Source: Candidatus Thorarchaeota archaeon
Lineage (GTDB): Archaea > Asgardarchaeota > Thorarchaeia > Thorarchaeales > Thorarchaeaceae
Assembly: GCA_008080745.1 (NCBI GenBank)
Contig: SHMX01000001.1
Location: 604,890 to 668,889, forward strand
DNA: 64,000 nt
Reading direction: 5' to 3'
Shown here: piece by piece, positions 10,101 to 17,378 of the stretch
Numbering within the stretch: position 1 is the first letter of the stretch
Layout of the letters: each line of letters starts with the position of its first letter
The notes under the pieces: generated by a model
What the model saw: only the letters and a program-made list of their open reading frames with translations
Database searches by the model: none
Told to the model about the DNA's origin: nothing
Position numbers and translations under genes: made by a program

Positions 10101-10604
10101 ACACAATTCAGGTTGGAGGTTGAACAGGAAAGCGAGATACCTGATGATGCACTAATCCCAGTGTCTGATATTATCAGAGTGATCTCAACAGAAACGCTAA
10201 TCTGTGCATTCATCACGGTACGAAGTCCTTCAATGTTCCATAGGGAGAAAATGATTGAATTTGGAGAAACAGTAGGAAATCAGTTTGATGAGATATTCAG
10301 ACTGACTCCAGCAGAGGTTCTTGATGGAGATACACAAGATAGATTCGATGCCCTTTTTGATGAGATACTTGACGGAGCACTGCTGAAGAAATATAGACTT
10401 GATGATGATAAAGCAATTCCAAGAGATATGAGATGCCTAGAATTGGGCGCAGATGCCATGGAAAAGGGAGAGCTCGATCTTGATGAGTTGGCCAAGAAGA
10501 TGGCAATGTGCGGACTTGAAGAGGGGAGGGTGTATTATCTAATCATGGAAGCTATAAAGAAAGACCTCATAAAACCTGTTGAAGGCTCTGCAGACACATA
10601 CTAA
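4155..10604 (+). CDS. Giant Ig-repeat surface protein with cytoplasmic longin-like domain
   Basis: 2149 residues. A signal peptide (1-22) is followed by an N-terminal region containing DYDNDGIDDG, a calcium-binding-type Asp/Gly loop. Then come about a dozen tandem Ig-like modules of about 95 residues. They carry recurring VNGTSGI, GYGLDGANI and TFTLTVS-like segments and many N-x-[ST] sites. A single hydrophobic helix lies at about 1895-1918, followed by a basic stop-transfer KRKR. The cytoplasmic part begins near residue 1940 with LIGVLVLHRSSGLPVYSKF, alternating strands and helices that resemble the longin/roadblock fold. An acidic helical tail runs from about 2055 to 2149. The topology suggests an adhesin or receptor that reports to small GTPases inside the cell. 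A frameshifted paralogue lies at 29566-35462. The longin assignment is inferred from pattern only. Confidence 0.8.
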   Translation: MRWRRLTPVLALMFLLVGSTLSGYPAIDDEQENQSEPNRAESSVPDNRNEGVNPKRILTEGGSKTGVLEPLLVETIGYYSTGTISTITAPGFNETFGLPIDTDNNWKASLTEISLWNLERLYAINGTFDDGIPGFNQNPNGSVSYYPYGWDAYSNNTDPDSEQIQTAGYDTTTPSYIKLENQGKKDGPSGRKFDHFAGTWVNWIQTVSNTPLIQNFILNFDYIYTSGPLHRSGGVSLDGNCSLKIYVNNTEAWSQTLTTLDSRGTWYESGAINISLSTVGNFDFKIVLEIDKNFNDLNAENDYDNDGIDDGIANAAYITVNVDNVHLIGEIPPTPESVGLQFEANTNSTNIEGSSGIGNATIQSESYWTDSPVNITLSSNVSVSYDYESRLLNHRFTNSSWTTDNSKQGIAYSIEPNSSSNNELYFYLGSTSTYEDQEIFLYYPKDWDNATIYDPFLNDVTSQCTITSGEITIPTSLFSRLGWWEITIDSPNYAANATVQKYDSSLGQWENSSTFRSGNETRATIEIRHNTDQPILQHPVNVSLIMPNGTVWADDSTTNDIGYTVNTSSWTLDGLNTTAGQWFYDYIWSNGTEVAYGTTHLELYHASTLTPINSLIETDHGLVVTNFIQFVDADNGQYLMSDAATIKGNWSGSFVNFEPNLLRNWWEGSFDTSLASNGQFTVVVNASQPYYDSVSCQFVIESIYPTLFTLTNVGSDPVETEVFMDESIDLTYTFENGTGIVGADIQMSYSGPSGGLNQGTTNDHGDGNYTVTITTLQTGTYTVTLTGVKDYYETTQKSFTLLVGKIDTDLTSMNGTSDIQEVFQSYNLTVFYENSTGDGLGESTVQITSMSPSSGVSYGAFVDDTNGYYSIELTPMQAETYTFTIQANLSNHETQTTTFVLAVTQVQTSLTVNFSSVSMGLTDTLFVQASYVDVYSNGLESATISVIDQPAAISVDIQEGVNGNYSISIQSSLVGTYILRFSANRTNYETSYASFSLTVNPIGTNFQSVNGTSGIVEILDEYRLVVRYTNSTGYGLDGANIQITAVTPTTGLANTSFSYLYDGYYYILLTPENKNTFTIEIRAERLNHATRILTFTLSGSEIPTTLTANITSATLPVYDSIEVQVSFVDKYSNGIEGATISIINQPVNVSVTIQEVSDGNYTLTLSANLQGTYLIKVGANRSNYDDGITSFSLVFEPKASSLLRVNGTSGIMQVNQSYRLVIQYLNGTGSGLENATTTIVEISPSIGLSYGAFSEEAEGYYSIYLSPQNTETFTIVIRANITNHVTQTTTFTLTGSEIPTSFVFNITSATIAISDVLDVQASFEDFNGNGLDGATLNLVDSYSGLDIGITEVNDGNYTITVIANESGSYLITIAASVPNYQSQVKSFSVIVESIGTKIQILNGSSAMIQYGENYSVVIQYTNNTGYGLDDANITVLSINPEGGMSVDDAIPLGEGCFQVVLKPTLTATYSILFQANRTNHVTRTITFTLTVSDIPSILTVNTGSKTIALDQTYTLQLIFTDEDIMPLDSATIIVLDPPNSLEFSDVISLGSGKYNITITPSVIGAYTLAFRAVQSNYENATVGFSLIIIEIPTELSFMGESSASIRFKDSYEIVIQYIRTDLVENITEAQINFYTTDSEGLNITISELDGLYYVRITASSTGTWTLTVSASRNNYQSKSKQFILEVQNIETETIPNYDLGQVVYGRVYEIVAEYIFSNNESHIINANSIVLGDSIEWFEIVNSENGSYIIKLNPNALGRYQTTIRLEKEGFESQRFLIDYTVVQVPIDVEVLSSMSVMEGMDFEVRIRLFESDTGNPISEADVTCGISLNGNEPSNEIEMTEIEAGIYVATITMPIAYGEETYTLRIFVDKEYHTLEDTYFETNLIPRYNDSARLTAAVVGWSPIIALLIGGPLFLIVGYRIYDKRKRTRILRNQAVKRQFDDLHNLIGVLVLHRSSGLPVYSKFLRGGFDEAMISAFITAVTQFRLEVEQESEIPDDALIPVSDIIRVISTETLICAFITVRSPSMFHREKMIEFGETVGNQFDEIFRLTPAEVLDGDTQDRFDALFDEILDGALLKKYRLDDDKAIPRDMRCLELGADAMEKGELDLDELAKKMAMCGLEEGRVYYLIMEAIKKDLIKPVEGSADTY

Positions 10605-10665
10605 TGACAATGCTTTCGCTTCTAAATCGAAAGAATCCTTTATGAGATGTGTCATAATCAAAATC

Positions 10666-11097
10666 ATGAAAACGCGGGTGTTATATTTGGGACTAGAGGG
10701 AAAATCTCGGAGACAAGTTTTGGCAATAATCGGATGTATAGTTCAATTAGGTTTTGGAGTGTGGCATTTTGCTGTTCCAAATCTCTATGACTGGTATACA
10801 TACCTTCAAGATATTCCACAGGAACTCATCAATGGTATAAACGCAACGAACTTTTTCCTTTCAGCTTTGATGACATTAACAGCCATCTATGCAATGTACA
10901 TCTTCATCACATCATGGGATCTTATAAAAAACCGAGATGCGCTGCTCATCATCCTATCCATCTTGTGGGTCTCACGCACAGGATATCAATTAGTTGTACC
11001 GCAGGGTACTATGATTCCGGGATTATCAACAGTATTGCTAGTAGTATTCGGCCTCACTGCTTTGACCTTCATCATACCTTTACTTGGGAGAGAATAA
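10666..11097 (+). CDS. Four-helix membrane protein, unknown function
   Basis: About 143 residues from the ATG at 10666. The frame is open back to 10579, inside the preceding gene, so starts at 10579 or 10642 are possible. I prefer 10666 because a TATA-like CTTTATGA lies about 24 bases upstream, fitting a leaderless transcript. Four hydrophobic helices are visible (for example VLAIIGCIVQLGFGVWHFAV and FFLSALMTLTAIYAMYIFI). There is no recognisable active-site motif. It overlaps the start of the next gene by 14 bases if that gene begins at 11084. Confidence 0.65.
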   Translation: MKTRVLYLGLEGKSRRQVLAIIGCIVQLGFGVWHFAVPNLYDWYTYLQDIPQELINGINATNFFLSALMTLTAIYAMYIFITSWDLIKNRDALLIILSILWVSRTGYQLVVPQGTMIPGLSTVLLVVFGLTALTFIIPLLGRE

Positions 11098-11929
11098 CAT
11101 GGACACTGTATCGCTAATAAAAACCGATGAGAAACTGAAAAGAAGCATAGAAGCAGGTCTAGATCTCATAGGAGGTTTTGGTGGTTTACGTTCCCCGGTA
11201 TTGATAAAACCCAATATATGCACGATATCGGATGGAACAGGATATTCAGTATCCGACATAAAGTTAATTGAGGCACTTGTTCAAGTTTTGTTTGAGTGGG
11301 ATTCTAGCCTCTCAATACGAATAGTAGAATCTGACAGTCAGAGTAAATATGCAGATAAGGCGTTTGAAAAATTTGGATATACTGAACTTGTTGAAAAAAT
11401 CAATGACAAAGGACAAGATCTCAAATTAGTGAACCTGAGTAAATCAGAATTGGTTGAAACCAATTTTGAAGGGAGATACTTCAAACATGCAAAATTGCCA
11501 AAAGAACTGGTAGAACCACACTATTTCATCACGGTGCCAGTTGCAAAAACCCACTATCTCACATGGATTACTGGAGCTCTAAAAAATCAATTTGGATTGC
11601 TACCTGAAAAGAATCAAGCATCATTCCATAAAAAAATAATCGAAATTGTAATCGATTTCAACAGACTTGTTCAACCAGAACTATGTATTATTGATGCAAG
11701 AATAGGGGTGGAGGGCTGGAACGGACCAAAAACACATGAGATAGGAGTATTGATTCTGGGACACAGACCAGTTTCTGTAGATTCTGTAATGGCTCAACTG
11801 ATGTGTTTCGAACCAGAGAAAATAGAACATCTCGTTGAATCTAGTAAGCATAATTTAGGTAGTCTATCTCCTGAGATTGTTGGAGAGAGCTTGGAATCGG
11901 TCAAAATAGAATTTAGTTCTCCACATTGA
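11084..11929 (+). CDS. DUF362 domain protein
   Basis: 281 residues matching the DUF362 pattern: VLIKPN near the N-terminus, a VVES-like strand (RIVESDSQSKYADKAF), the conserved PVAKTHYLTWITGALKNQFG core, and IIDARIGVEGWNGP before the C-terminus. Members of this family often carry 4Fe-4S domains; this one has no ferredoxin module and few cysteines. An in-frame ATG at 11099 would remove the overlap with the membrane-protein gene and is an alternative start. The biochemical role of the family is not settled. Confidence 0.8.
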   Translation: MGENNMDTVSLIKTDEKLKRSIEAGLDLIGGFGGLRSPVLIKPNICTISDGTGYSVSDIKLIEALVQVLFEWDSSLSIRIVESDSQSKYADKAFEKFGYTELVEKINDKGQDLKLVNLSKSELVETNFEGRYFKHAKLPKELVEPHYFITVPVAKTHYLTWITGALKNQFGLLPEKNQASFHKKIIEIVIDFNRLVQPELCIIDARIGVEGWNGPKTHEIGVLILGHRPVSVDSVMAQLMCFEPEKIEHLVESSKHNLGSLSPEIVGESLESVKIEFSSPH

Positions 11930-11943
11930 CCGATTCTCATTAT

Positions 11944-12795
11944 TCATTGGTTGGATATTCCAAGATCTGATTCGGTTAGAGGGCCCGCTTGTTGTAATCC
12001 TTTTCGGAGATAGTCGTTGCTCATTCTGGTATAGACGATATAACCCGGAATTGTTTGAAGGATTAGAAAAAGAGGAATGAGTAGTGTAAATACAGCAACT
12101 TCAACAAGTCCCTCCTGTCCCGCAAACAGAAGGAAGATAGACACAAAGAAAATTACAGAAGATAGTCCAGCATAGCCCTTCAGGTATCCACTATATTGGT
12201 GATGAATTGGTTCAATATCATACAACACTCCATCCTTTTCTGGGAGATAGTATTGTAGTATACCTGCATCCTCCAGAGCCCATGATACAGCCCAAAGCCC
12301 AAATGCAAGAGGAGAAAGAAAACCAGCAATAGAGATTGTTACAGGAGGTGTATATTGCGGAAGCCCTGTTTCCGCAAGAAGATCAGCATAGTTTGTGGGA
12401 GTCATAAGAATCTGTGGATCGATGATATTGATTACGGCCGCCATTAGACCCAAGATGAGTAAAGCTGTAAGCACTGCCCGGCCAAACCATCTCCGGATTC
12501 CGAGACGGTCATGATGGACTGGAAGATATGCAGTCTTGTACTTGCGCATTTTCAGTCCAACTAATCGTAAAAAGAGAGGTGTAATAAGTCGTGGAAAAAC
12601 TATTCCGGTTATAATTCCTCCGAGCATAGGAATTACAAAGGCCACAACTAAGAAATGCAATGGAGTAGGAAGGCCAAATAATGGAGTAATATCACTGAAA
12701 TCGGACCCGAAAAATGCCCATAACATACTTAGGATAAATCCAATCGTGGTGAGTAGAAGTAGAACTACTAAGGATCTTTTATTGATAGACGCCAT
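11944..12795 (-). CDS. Six-helix membrane protein, unknown function
   Basis: 283 residues with about six hydrophobic helices and a short polar segment after the second pair (LKMRKYKTAYLPVHHDRLG). The C-terminal tail is polar. I see no transporter signature or catalytic motif. It ends 14 bases from the convergent DUF362 gene. The start ATG at 12795 is preceded by about 200 bases of AT-rich DNA shared with the divergent gene at 13018. Confidence 0.6.
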   Translation of the reverse strand: MASINKRSLVVLLLLTTIGFILSMLWAFFGSDFSDITPLFGLPTPLHFLVVAFVIPMLGGIITGIVFPRLITPLFLRLVGLKMRKYKTAYLPVHHDRLGIRRWFGRAVLTALLILGLMAAVINIIDPQILMTPTNYADLLAETGLPQYTPPVTISIAGFLSPLAFGLWAVSWALEDAGILQYYLPEKDGVLYDIEPIHHQYSGYLKGYAGLSSVIFFVSIFLLFAGQEGLVEVAVFTLLIPLFLILQTIPGYIVYTRMSNDYLRKGLQQAGPLTESDLGISNQ

Positions 12796-13017
12796 TCAAT
12801 GCACCAAAGAATAGGTAGACATCCACATAGAAAAAAGAACCTATCATCAAATTAAATTGTGGTTAGAAATAGTTTCAATCATTGTATCCCCATAGTAGTT
12901 TCAAAATCACAATCCTTTCCTCTGAATAATCATACAATTAACCAAAATATATCTTCACAAAAGTTTATTACAGTTTGAAACTATCCAATTATTAACTATA
13001 GTAAATTGGTGTCTGAG

Positions 13018-13386
13018 ATGAATTTGTTAGGAACAAAAGCGTGGATGTGGATTAATGGTATTACGTTGATTATTGTGGGAGCGATTTCACTCGTTCCAGA
13101 AATAGCACAAGCAATACCAGGAATCCCACTGAGCATAGTGAAGATAATTGTGGCGATGATAACTCTGGTTGTTGCATTTCTTGAAAACGACATTGAGATG
13201 CTTAACGGAAAAATCTGGTTACTTGCAATCGGGTTGATACTCTTGTTCATGGGAATCTTCCCATTCTTTCCGGATGCAATGGCAGCAATACCACAGATTG
13301 GGGACTTTCTAAACACCCTGAAAGTAGTGTTGGGTGGAATTACATTTCTCATCATGGTACTAGAATGGTCCAAATGGGGACCATAA
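13018..13386 (+). CDS. Small four-helix membrane protein
   Basis: About 122 residues. The ATG at 13018 is preferred over the TTG at 13006 because the AT-rich promoter (TTAACTATAGTAA at 12992-13004) ends just before it. Two helix pairs repeat the same plan: a hydrophobic hairpin ending in a Pro/Ile/Gly loop (AQAIPGIP, then MAAIPQIG), suggesting internal duplication. A long antisense frame exists across it, but the membrane-helix pattern supports this strand. A clear hairpin terminator follows. Function unknown. Confidence 0.7.
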   Translation: MNLLGTKAWMWINGITLIIVGAISLVPEIAQAIPGIPLSIVKIIVAMITLVVAFLENDIEMLNGKIWLLAIGLILLFMGIFPFFPDAMAAIPQIGDFLNTLKVVLGGITFLIMVLEWSKWGP

Positions 13387-13393
13387 TCAGAAT

Positions 13394-13428
13394 GATCAAC
13401 CTTCTTGGTTGATCTTCCTCTCTATTTT
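13394..13428 (+). terminator. Hairpin terminator
   Basis: GATCAACC (13394-13401) and GGTTGATC (13407-13414) form a perfect 8-bp stem around TTCTT. A T-rich stretch ending in ATTTT follows. It lies directly after the membrane-protein gene ending at 13386 and before the DUF547 operon. Confidence 0.65.
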
Positions 13429-13467
13429 AATCGATAACAGAACAATAACAGATTCTGAGGTGGTATA

Positions 13468-14199
13468 ATGGATAAAAAAGGAAGGATATTCCAAACATTA
13501 CAAGGCATTCTGGAACGATACCGAAGTTTAGAAGGTGGCGTCGACTATTTCGCATTGATAGCAGATACTTCAATTGTAGAATATGCCGATTCACTAGCAG
13601 AATTCAACCCAGATGTATTGAATTCTGAGAATGAGCGACTTGCCTTCTGGATAAATTGTTATAATGCTCTATCAATCGCAGGGGTTGTTAAGAAACTCAA
13701 AAAAAATCCTGAATACGCAGAAGAGGGAAATAGTAGTTGGATTCAAAGAGTAAAGTTCTTTGCATTGCAGAAATTCAATGTTGGAGGTAAAAAATACACT
13801 CTCAGAGAGATAGAGAATCATATCCGAGAGAACTTCCAAGAGCCAAGAATTCATTTCGCATTAAACTGTTCATCAAAGGGATGTCCCGCTTTGAAGAATG
13901 GTCTGTATAGTTCAGAAAATCTTGATAGTGAGCTTGATGAGGCAACAAGACTCTATCTCCAGAGTTCCAAAGGTCTACAATTGGACAAAGAAAAATGCAT
14001 CCTTTTTCTAAGTATGATATTTAAATGGTATAAAGACGACTTTGAACATGATGAGGTAAAGATAGTCGATTTCATCTTACGATATATCGATGATGAAAAA
14101 AGAGAATTCATCACAAATCATAGAGAAGACATAGACATCAAATATATCGATTATGATTGGTCATTGAATCTGAGTACCGATTCGGAGGGAGCTAAATAA
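13468..14199 (+). CDS. DUF547 domain protein (first gene of a four-gene operon)
   Basis: 243 residues. The DUF547 hallmarks are visible in order: FWINCYNALSIAGV (about 70), the YTLREIENHI segment, and RIHFALNCSSKGCPAL with its cysteines (about 130). IFKWYKDDF comes later. There is no signal peptide, so it should be cytoplasmic. The family, also found fused to other domains in plants, has no established activity; the conserved Cys and His suggest a catalytic site. The ATG at 13468 follows a GAGGTG ribosome site. Its stop overlaps the next start by one base. Confidence 0.8.
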   Translation: MDKKGRIFQTLQGILERYRSLEGGVDYFALIADTSIVEYADSLAEFNPDVLNSENERLAFWINCYNALSIAGVVKKLKKNPEYAEEGNSSWIQRVKFFALQKFNVGGKKYTLREIENHIRENFQEPRIHFALNCSSKGCPALKNGLYSSENLDSELDEATRLYLQSSKGLQLDKEKCILFLSMIFKWYKDDFEHDEVKIVDFILRYIDDEKREFITNHREDIDIKYIDYDWSLNLSTDSEGAK

Positions 14200-15206
14200 T
14201 GGAAAGGTTTAGAGACACAAAATTTGGTTTGTTGAAAATAGGAAAATATCTTACTGATTCTGAACTGAGACAGGCCTACTCAGAATACAAAGAATCGGAG
14301 GAGATTGCCCTTCGATTAATAATAAACACAATACTCTCAGAAGGATGGATGGTATCTCTTTCACGACCTTTGACGGTGGAAGAATTAGCCAAGGAATATG
14401 GATACACAAACATGCCACTTTTGAATCAGATTCTCAGACTTATGATAGAAGAAGAGGTACTTGAGAAGATGGAGAACACCTATCAGATTAAGCAAGTAAA
14501 GACCTCGCCCATTCGCCCTGAAGATATTGGAACAGTTCTTACAAACTTCTATTATGATTGTGCACAGTTTCTCCCGGATGCTTTACGCGGTCAAAATGTA
14601 AAATTAGAACAGGTTCCCAGAATAGTTCTTGAATCGGTATTCAGTAGCACTCTCACAGAAAAAGGACGTGCAGTACTACTCAGATCCTTCGCTCCAAAGA
14701 ACCCAACAGAAGTAGGAGTTGCGGCCTTTGCGGATGTGGGATTGCCGTATACATTGAAACAGATTGACGAAATTCTGTCACCAAAACGAATCCATCTCTT
14801 CATGCAAAACTATCGTTGGCTCTCACCACTTACATCGGTACTCAAGCTTTTTTCAAAAGACAATATTCTCGAAAAACTGACAACCGACTTGCTTGGAAGA
14901 AGTGTTGATGCTCACTTAGATTTGTTATATGGGGAAGAACTCTTCGCATTCGACCATGACACACTTGATGAGAGAGTAAGTATTGTATCATCATATCTAC
15001 GTCCTGGTGCAAAAGTAATCACTAACGACCCGATACTTCCTCAAGGTGAAACTCTCAGTAGTCCTGCATATATTTTGATGCAAACAATAGAAGGATATCC
15101 TCAGCCACTAAGCAGAAATCATATTGAAGAAGTATTTACAAAACATAACCTAAGAATCCAAACAATTGGAGATAATTGGATAATTGCAGAGAAGGTGGTG
15201 AAATAG
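14199..15206 (+). CDS. Winged-helix protein with degenerate methyltransferase-like C-terminal half
   Basis: 335 residues. Residues about 25-95 look like a winged helix similar to the dimerisation domain of O-methyltransferases (LTVEELAKEYGYTNMPLLNQ). The C-terminal half (SIVSSYLRPGAKVITNDPIL, then IEEVFTKHNLRIQTIGDNWI) follows the strand/helix order of a class I methyltransferase, but I find no glycine-rich AdoMet loop. It may be an inactive enzyme-like sensor or regulator. It is translationally coupled to the DUF547 gene and abuts the longin-like gene, so the three products probably act together. Confidence 0.6.
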   Translation: MERFRDTKFGLLKIGKYLTDSELRQAYSEYKESEEIALRLIINTILSEGWMVSLSRPLTVEELAKEYGYTNMPLLNQILRLMIEEEVLEKMENTYQIKQVKTSPIRPEDIGTVLTNFYYDCAQFLPDALRGQNVKLEQVPRIVLESVFSSTLTEKGRAVLLRSFAPKNPTEVGVAAFADVGLPYTLKQIDEILSPKRIHLFMQNYRWLSPLTSVLKLFSKDNILEKLTTDLLGRSVDAHLDLLYGEELFAFDHDTLDERVSIVSSYLRPGAKVITNDPILPQGETLSSPAYILMQTIEGYPQPLSRNHIEEVFTKHNLRIQTIGDNWIIAEKVVK

Positions 15207-15929
15207 ATGAGTAAAGTTTCAGGTGTAAATGAGCTGTTTGTAATTCATAAGAGTGGGTTGCCAATTGCACATGTAGGTACAGGTAAATTGCAGATCGATG
15301 ACGCGTTATTTGGTGGTCTCCTCTCTGCGATTGAGAATGTTGGGTTAAGCCTTGGATTAGAGGAGGATGGGGCATTAGATACCATCAGATTCCGAGCATA
15401 CGATTTAGTGTATGTTCGCACCGAAAACAGTTTAGTTGTGCTATTGACTGATGATGATGACCCAGAATTCTTTAGACTAGCTAAAGAAGAACTGCAGAGA
15501 ATTGGAGATAGCATAGAAGAGCAGGGATTTCTTGATGATATTGGGGAGATTACTAGCGAACGTACTGCAAGGCTTGATGAAATAATAGCTCATAGTGGAA
15601 GAACAATCTTTGCACGTCAAGATGATGTCTTTATTTGGGATGATAAGCACACCTTCCAGCTAGCATCTCATAAGAATGCAAGATGGATTGGTAACAAACT
15701 GTTTGCAAACTATTTCCTATTATCACCTATGAAGGATATGCTCAACCTGCCAATGGATGATCTTATCCGACTTTGTAATTTTTTGGAGGGTAAAAGACAT
15801 CCATCTGAGATACTCTCTGATGAAAAATTGAAAGTGCATGATGAGAAATTGATAGAGAATACCGTTAAGTTTCTTCACACCTATGGAATTGTTCATTGTT
15901 TCTCATCCATAGTACATAAGATTGAGTAG
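15207..15929 (+). CDS. Longin/roadblock-like protein
   Basis: 240 residues. The first about 110 residues open with VNELFVIHKSGLPIAHVG, then a long helix and strands (YDLVYVRTENSLVVLLTDDDD). This is the plan seen in the cytoplasmic end of the giant surface protein at 4155, which has VLVLHRSSGLPVYSK. Such domains bind or regulate small GTPases in archaea and eukaryotes. The remaining about 130 residues are a mixed domain I do not recognise. The ATG directly follows the stop of the previous gene, preceded by a GGTGG ribosome site. Fold assignment is inference. Confidence 0.65.
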   Translation: MSKVSGVNELFVIHKSGLPIAHVGTGKLQIDDALFGGLLSAIENVGLSLGLEEDGALDTIRFRAYDLVYVRTENSLVVLLTDDDDPEFFRLAKEELQRIGDSIEEQGFLDDIGEITSERTARLDEIIAHSGRTIFARQDDVFIWDDKHTFQLASHKNARWIGNKLFANYFLLSPMKDMLNLPMDDLIRLCNFLEGKRHPSEILSDEKLKVHDEKLIENTVKFLHTYGIVHCFSSIVHKIE

Positions 15930-15931
15930 AG

Positions 15932-16612
15932 ATGACTGGATTGTCTGAAACAATCAATAATGAAGAAATAAGAAGGATATATGGTGAAAATACCAGAACA
16001 TATGAGATGATACTCAGAATATACAAGATTCTAGGTGTCAGACTCTCCAAATGGCGTGCTCAGGCATTTGAACATCTCCCGGTTCTGAGTAATCCCAGAA
16101 TACTCGATGTGGCTTGTGGAACCGGAGCTAACTTTGACTATCTCACGGAGAAATATCCTGATTTTCAGGAGATTGTGGGAATAGATTACACACCACAAAT
16201 GTTAGCAAGAGCTAAAAAGAGAATTAACGAAAACGATTGGGATGGAATCAACCTAAAACTAATCGACGCAAAAAAGATGACATCTGTTCTCAAGGGAAAA
16301 TTTGATTTGGTCGTTTCAACCTACTCGCTCTCGATAATTCCTAACTCTCCTGTTGTTCTGAAAGAAATTAATAAAATCTTGAGAGACAAAGGGTTTGTCA
16401 TGTTGTTAGACTGTCAGAAATTTGAAGGATTTCTTAGGATATTCAATCCTATTGCAATATTCCTTTCTAAGAAATTGGGAGGGAATGAAGAAACCTATTC
16501 TGTTCCTGTGAGGGAAATCGCTTCAGAAATATTCAATCCAATCCATGGAAGATTGCTATATTCAGGACTTTTCTATGAATGTGTTTTTAGAAAGAGATCT
16601 TCTCGAAAATAA
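15932..16612 (+). CDS. Class I SAM-dependent methyltransferase
   Basis: 226 residues with the UbiE/Coq5-type AdoMet site: ILDVACGTGANFDYL (motif I, about residue 65), an acidic residue at VGIDYTPQML (motif post-I), and LVVSTYSLSIIP (motif IV). It is the last gene of the DUF547, wHTH, longin-like operon, starting two bases after the previous stop. The substrate cannot be told. Its 3' end overlaps by 26 bases the convergent methyltransferase at 16587. Confidence 0.8.
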   Translation: MTGLSETINNEEIRRIYGENTRTYEMILRIYKILGVRLSKWRAQAFEHLPVLSNPRILDVACGTGANFDYLTEKYPDFQEIVGIDYTPQMLARAKKRINENDWDGINLKLIDAKKMTSVLKGKFDLVVSTYSLSIIPNSPVVLKEINKILRDKGFVMLLDCQKFEGFLRIFNPIAIFLSKKLGGNEETYSVPVREIASEIFNPIHGRLLYSGLFYECVFRKRSSRK

Positions 16613-17378
16613 ATACTTGATATCCGATAACACCCTCTTCTATTTGAATTAGGATTTTATCTAGCAGATTCAGGGCTGTTTTATACTTCTCCTTTGTTTC
16701 TGCATTATTGGAACTAATTCTCAAAGACATCTTGGCCTTCCCAACAGCTCTGTTTGCCATAATCTCAAGCTGTTCACTATGATTTGATGTATCCACAAGA
16801 CGGCAACCCGCGGATTCAAAGAGCTGGATATAGTCTTCAGAGGAGAGGGCACCAGCAATACAAGCAACATACCCAAAAAGATCTTTCAGATCAGCATCAA
16901 GTTGACTGTAATCAGAAATCACCACATCACTGATTCCAATTACACCATCATTTTTCAAGACTCGCATTATCTCTTCAACAGCTGTATCTTTATTGGGAAA
17001 AGTACAGAGAGCACATTCACTGTATACCGCAGAAAAGCATCCCGTGGGAAACGGTAATTTGCTAGCAACTGAAACATGAAATGCGGTCAATTCGGAAACG
17101 CCTAGGGTTAGGGCACGCTGCTTTGCTTTCTCTACCATTTCAGTTCCTACATCGATGCCAGTAATATGACAAGACAGGGTTTTTGCGAGGAAGCATGCGC
17201 TCATTCCATCTCCACACGCAATATCGAGGACATTAGATTCTTGTCCAAGACCCATTTTTTGTGCCATCATTTTTGTTAGTGCAACACCGCCAGGGTGGAA
17301 AATGCCATCAAGAAGATGTCGTACCACAGGATGATTATAGAAATCAGCACAACATTGACCAAGCTCATCTTCTTGCAT
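16587..17378 (-). CDS. ArsM-like class I methyltransferase
   Basis: 263 residues. The AdoMet site reads VLDIACGDGMSACFLA (about 48), with ITGIDVGTEMV following and the GVIGISDVVISDYSQL segment later; this resembles arsenite or small-molecule C/S-methyltransferases. A Cys pair sits at residues 9-10 (GQCCADFY) and further cysteines occur at SECALCTFP and AGCRL. It begins immediately after the stop of the radical SAM gene upstream, so the two are one transcription unit. Whether the substrate is arsenic, a lipid or a pterin is not decided by the sequence. Confidence 0.7.
   Translation of the reverse strand: MQEDELGQCCADFYNHPVVRHLLDGIFHPGGVALTKMMAQKMGLGQESNVLDIACGDGMSACFLAKTLSCHITGIDVGTEMVEKAKQRALTLGVSELTAFHVSVASKLPFPTGCFSAVYSECALCTFPNKDTAVEEIMRVLKNDGVIGISDVVISDYSQLDADLKDLFGYVACIAGALSSEDYIQLFESAGCRLVDTSNHSEQLEIMANRAVGKAKMSLRISSNNAETKEKYKTALNLLDKILIQIEEGVIGYQVFIFEKISF

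Noticed and set aside
10280..10506. Minus-strand frames inside the end of the giant surface gene
   Set aside because: Ser-rich shadows of an Asp/Glu/Leu-rich coding strand.
12996..13373. 125-codon frame antisense to the small membrane protein at 13018
   Set aside because: The plus-strand frame shows regular membrane helices, a promoter and a terminator; the minus frame is its shadow.
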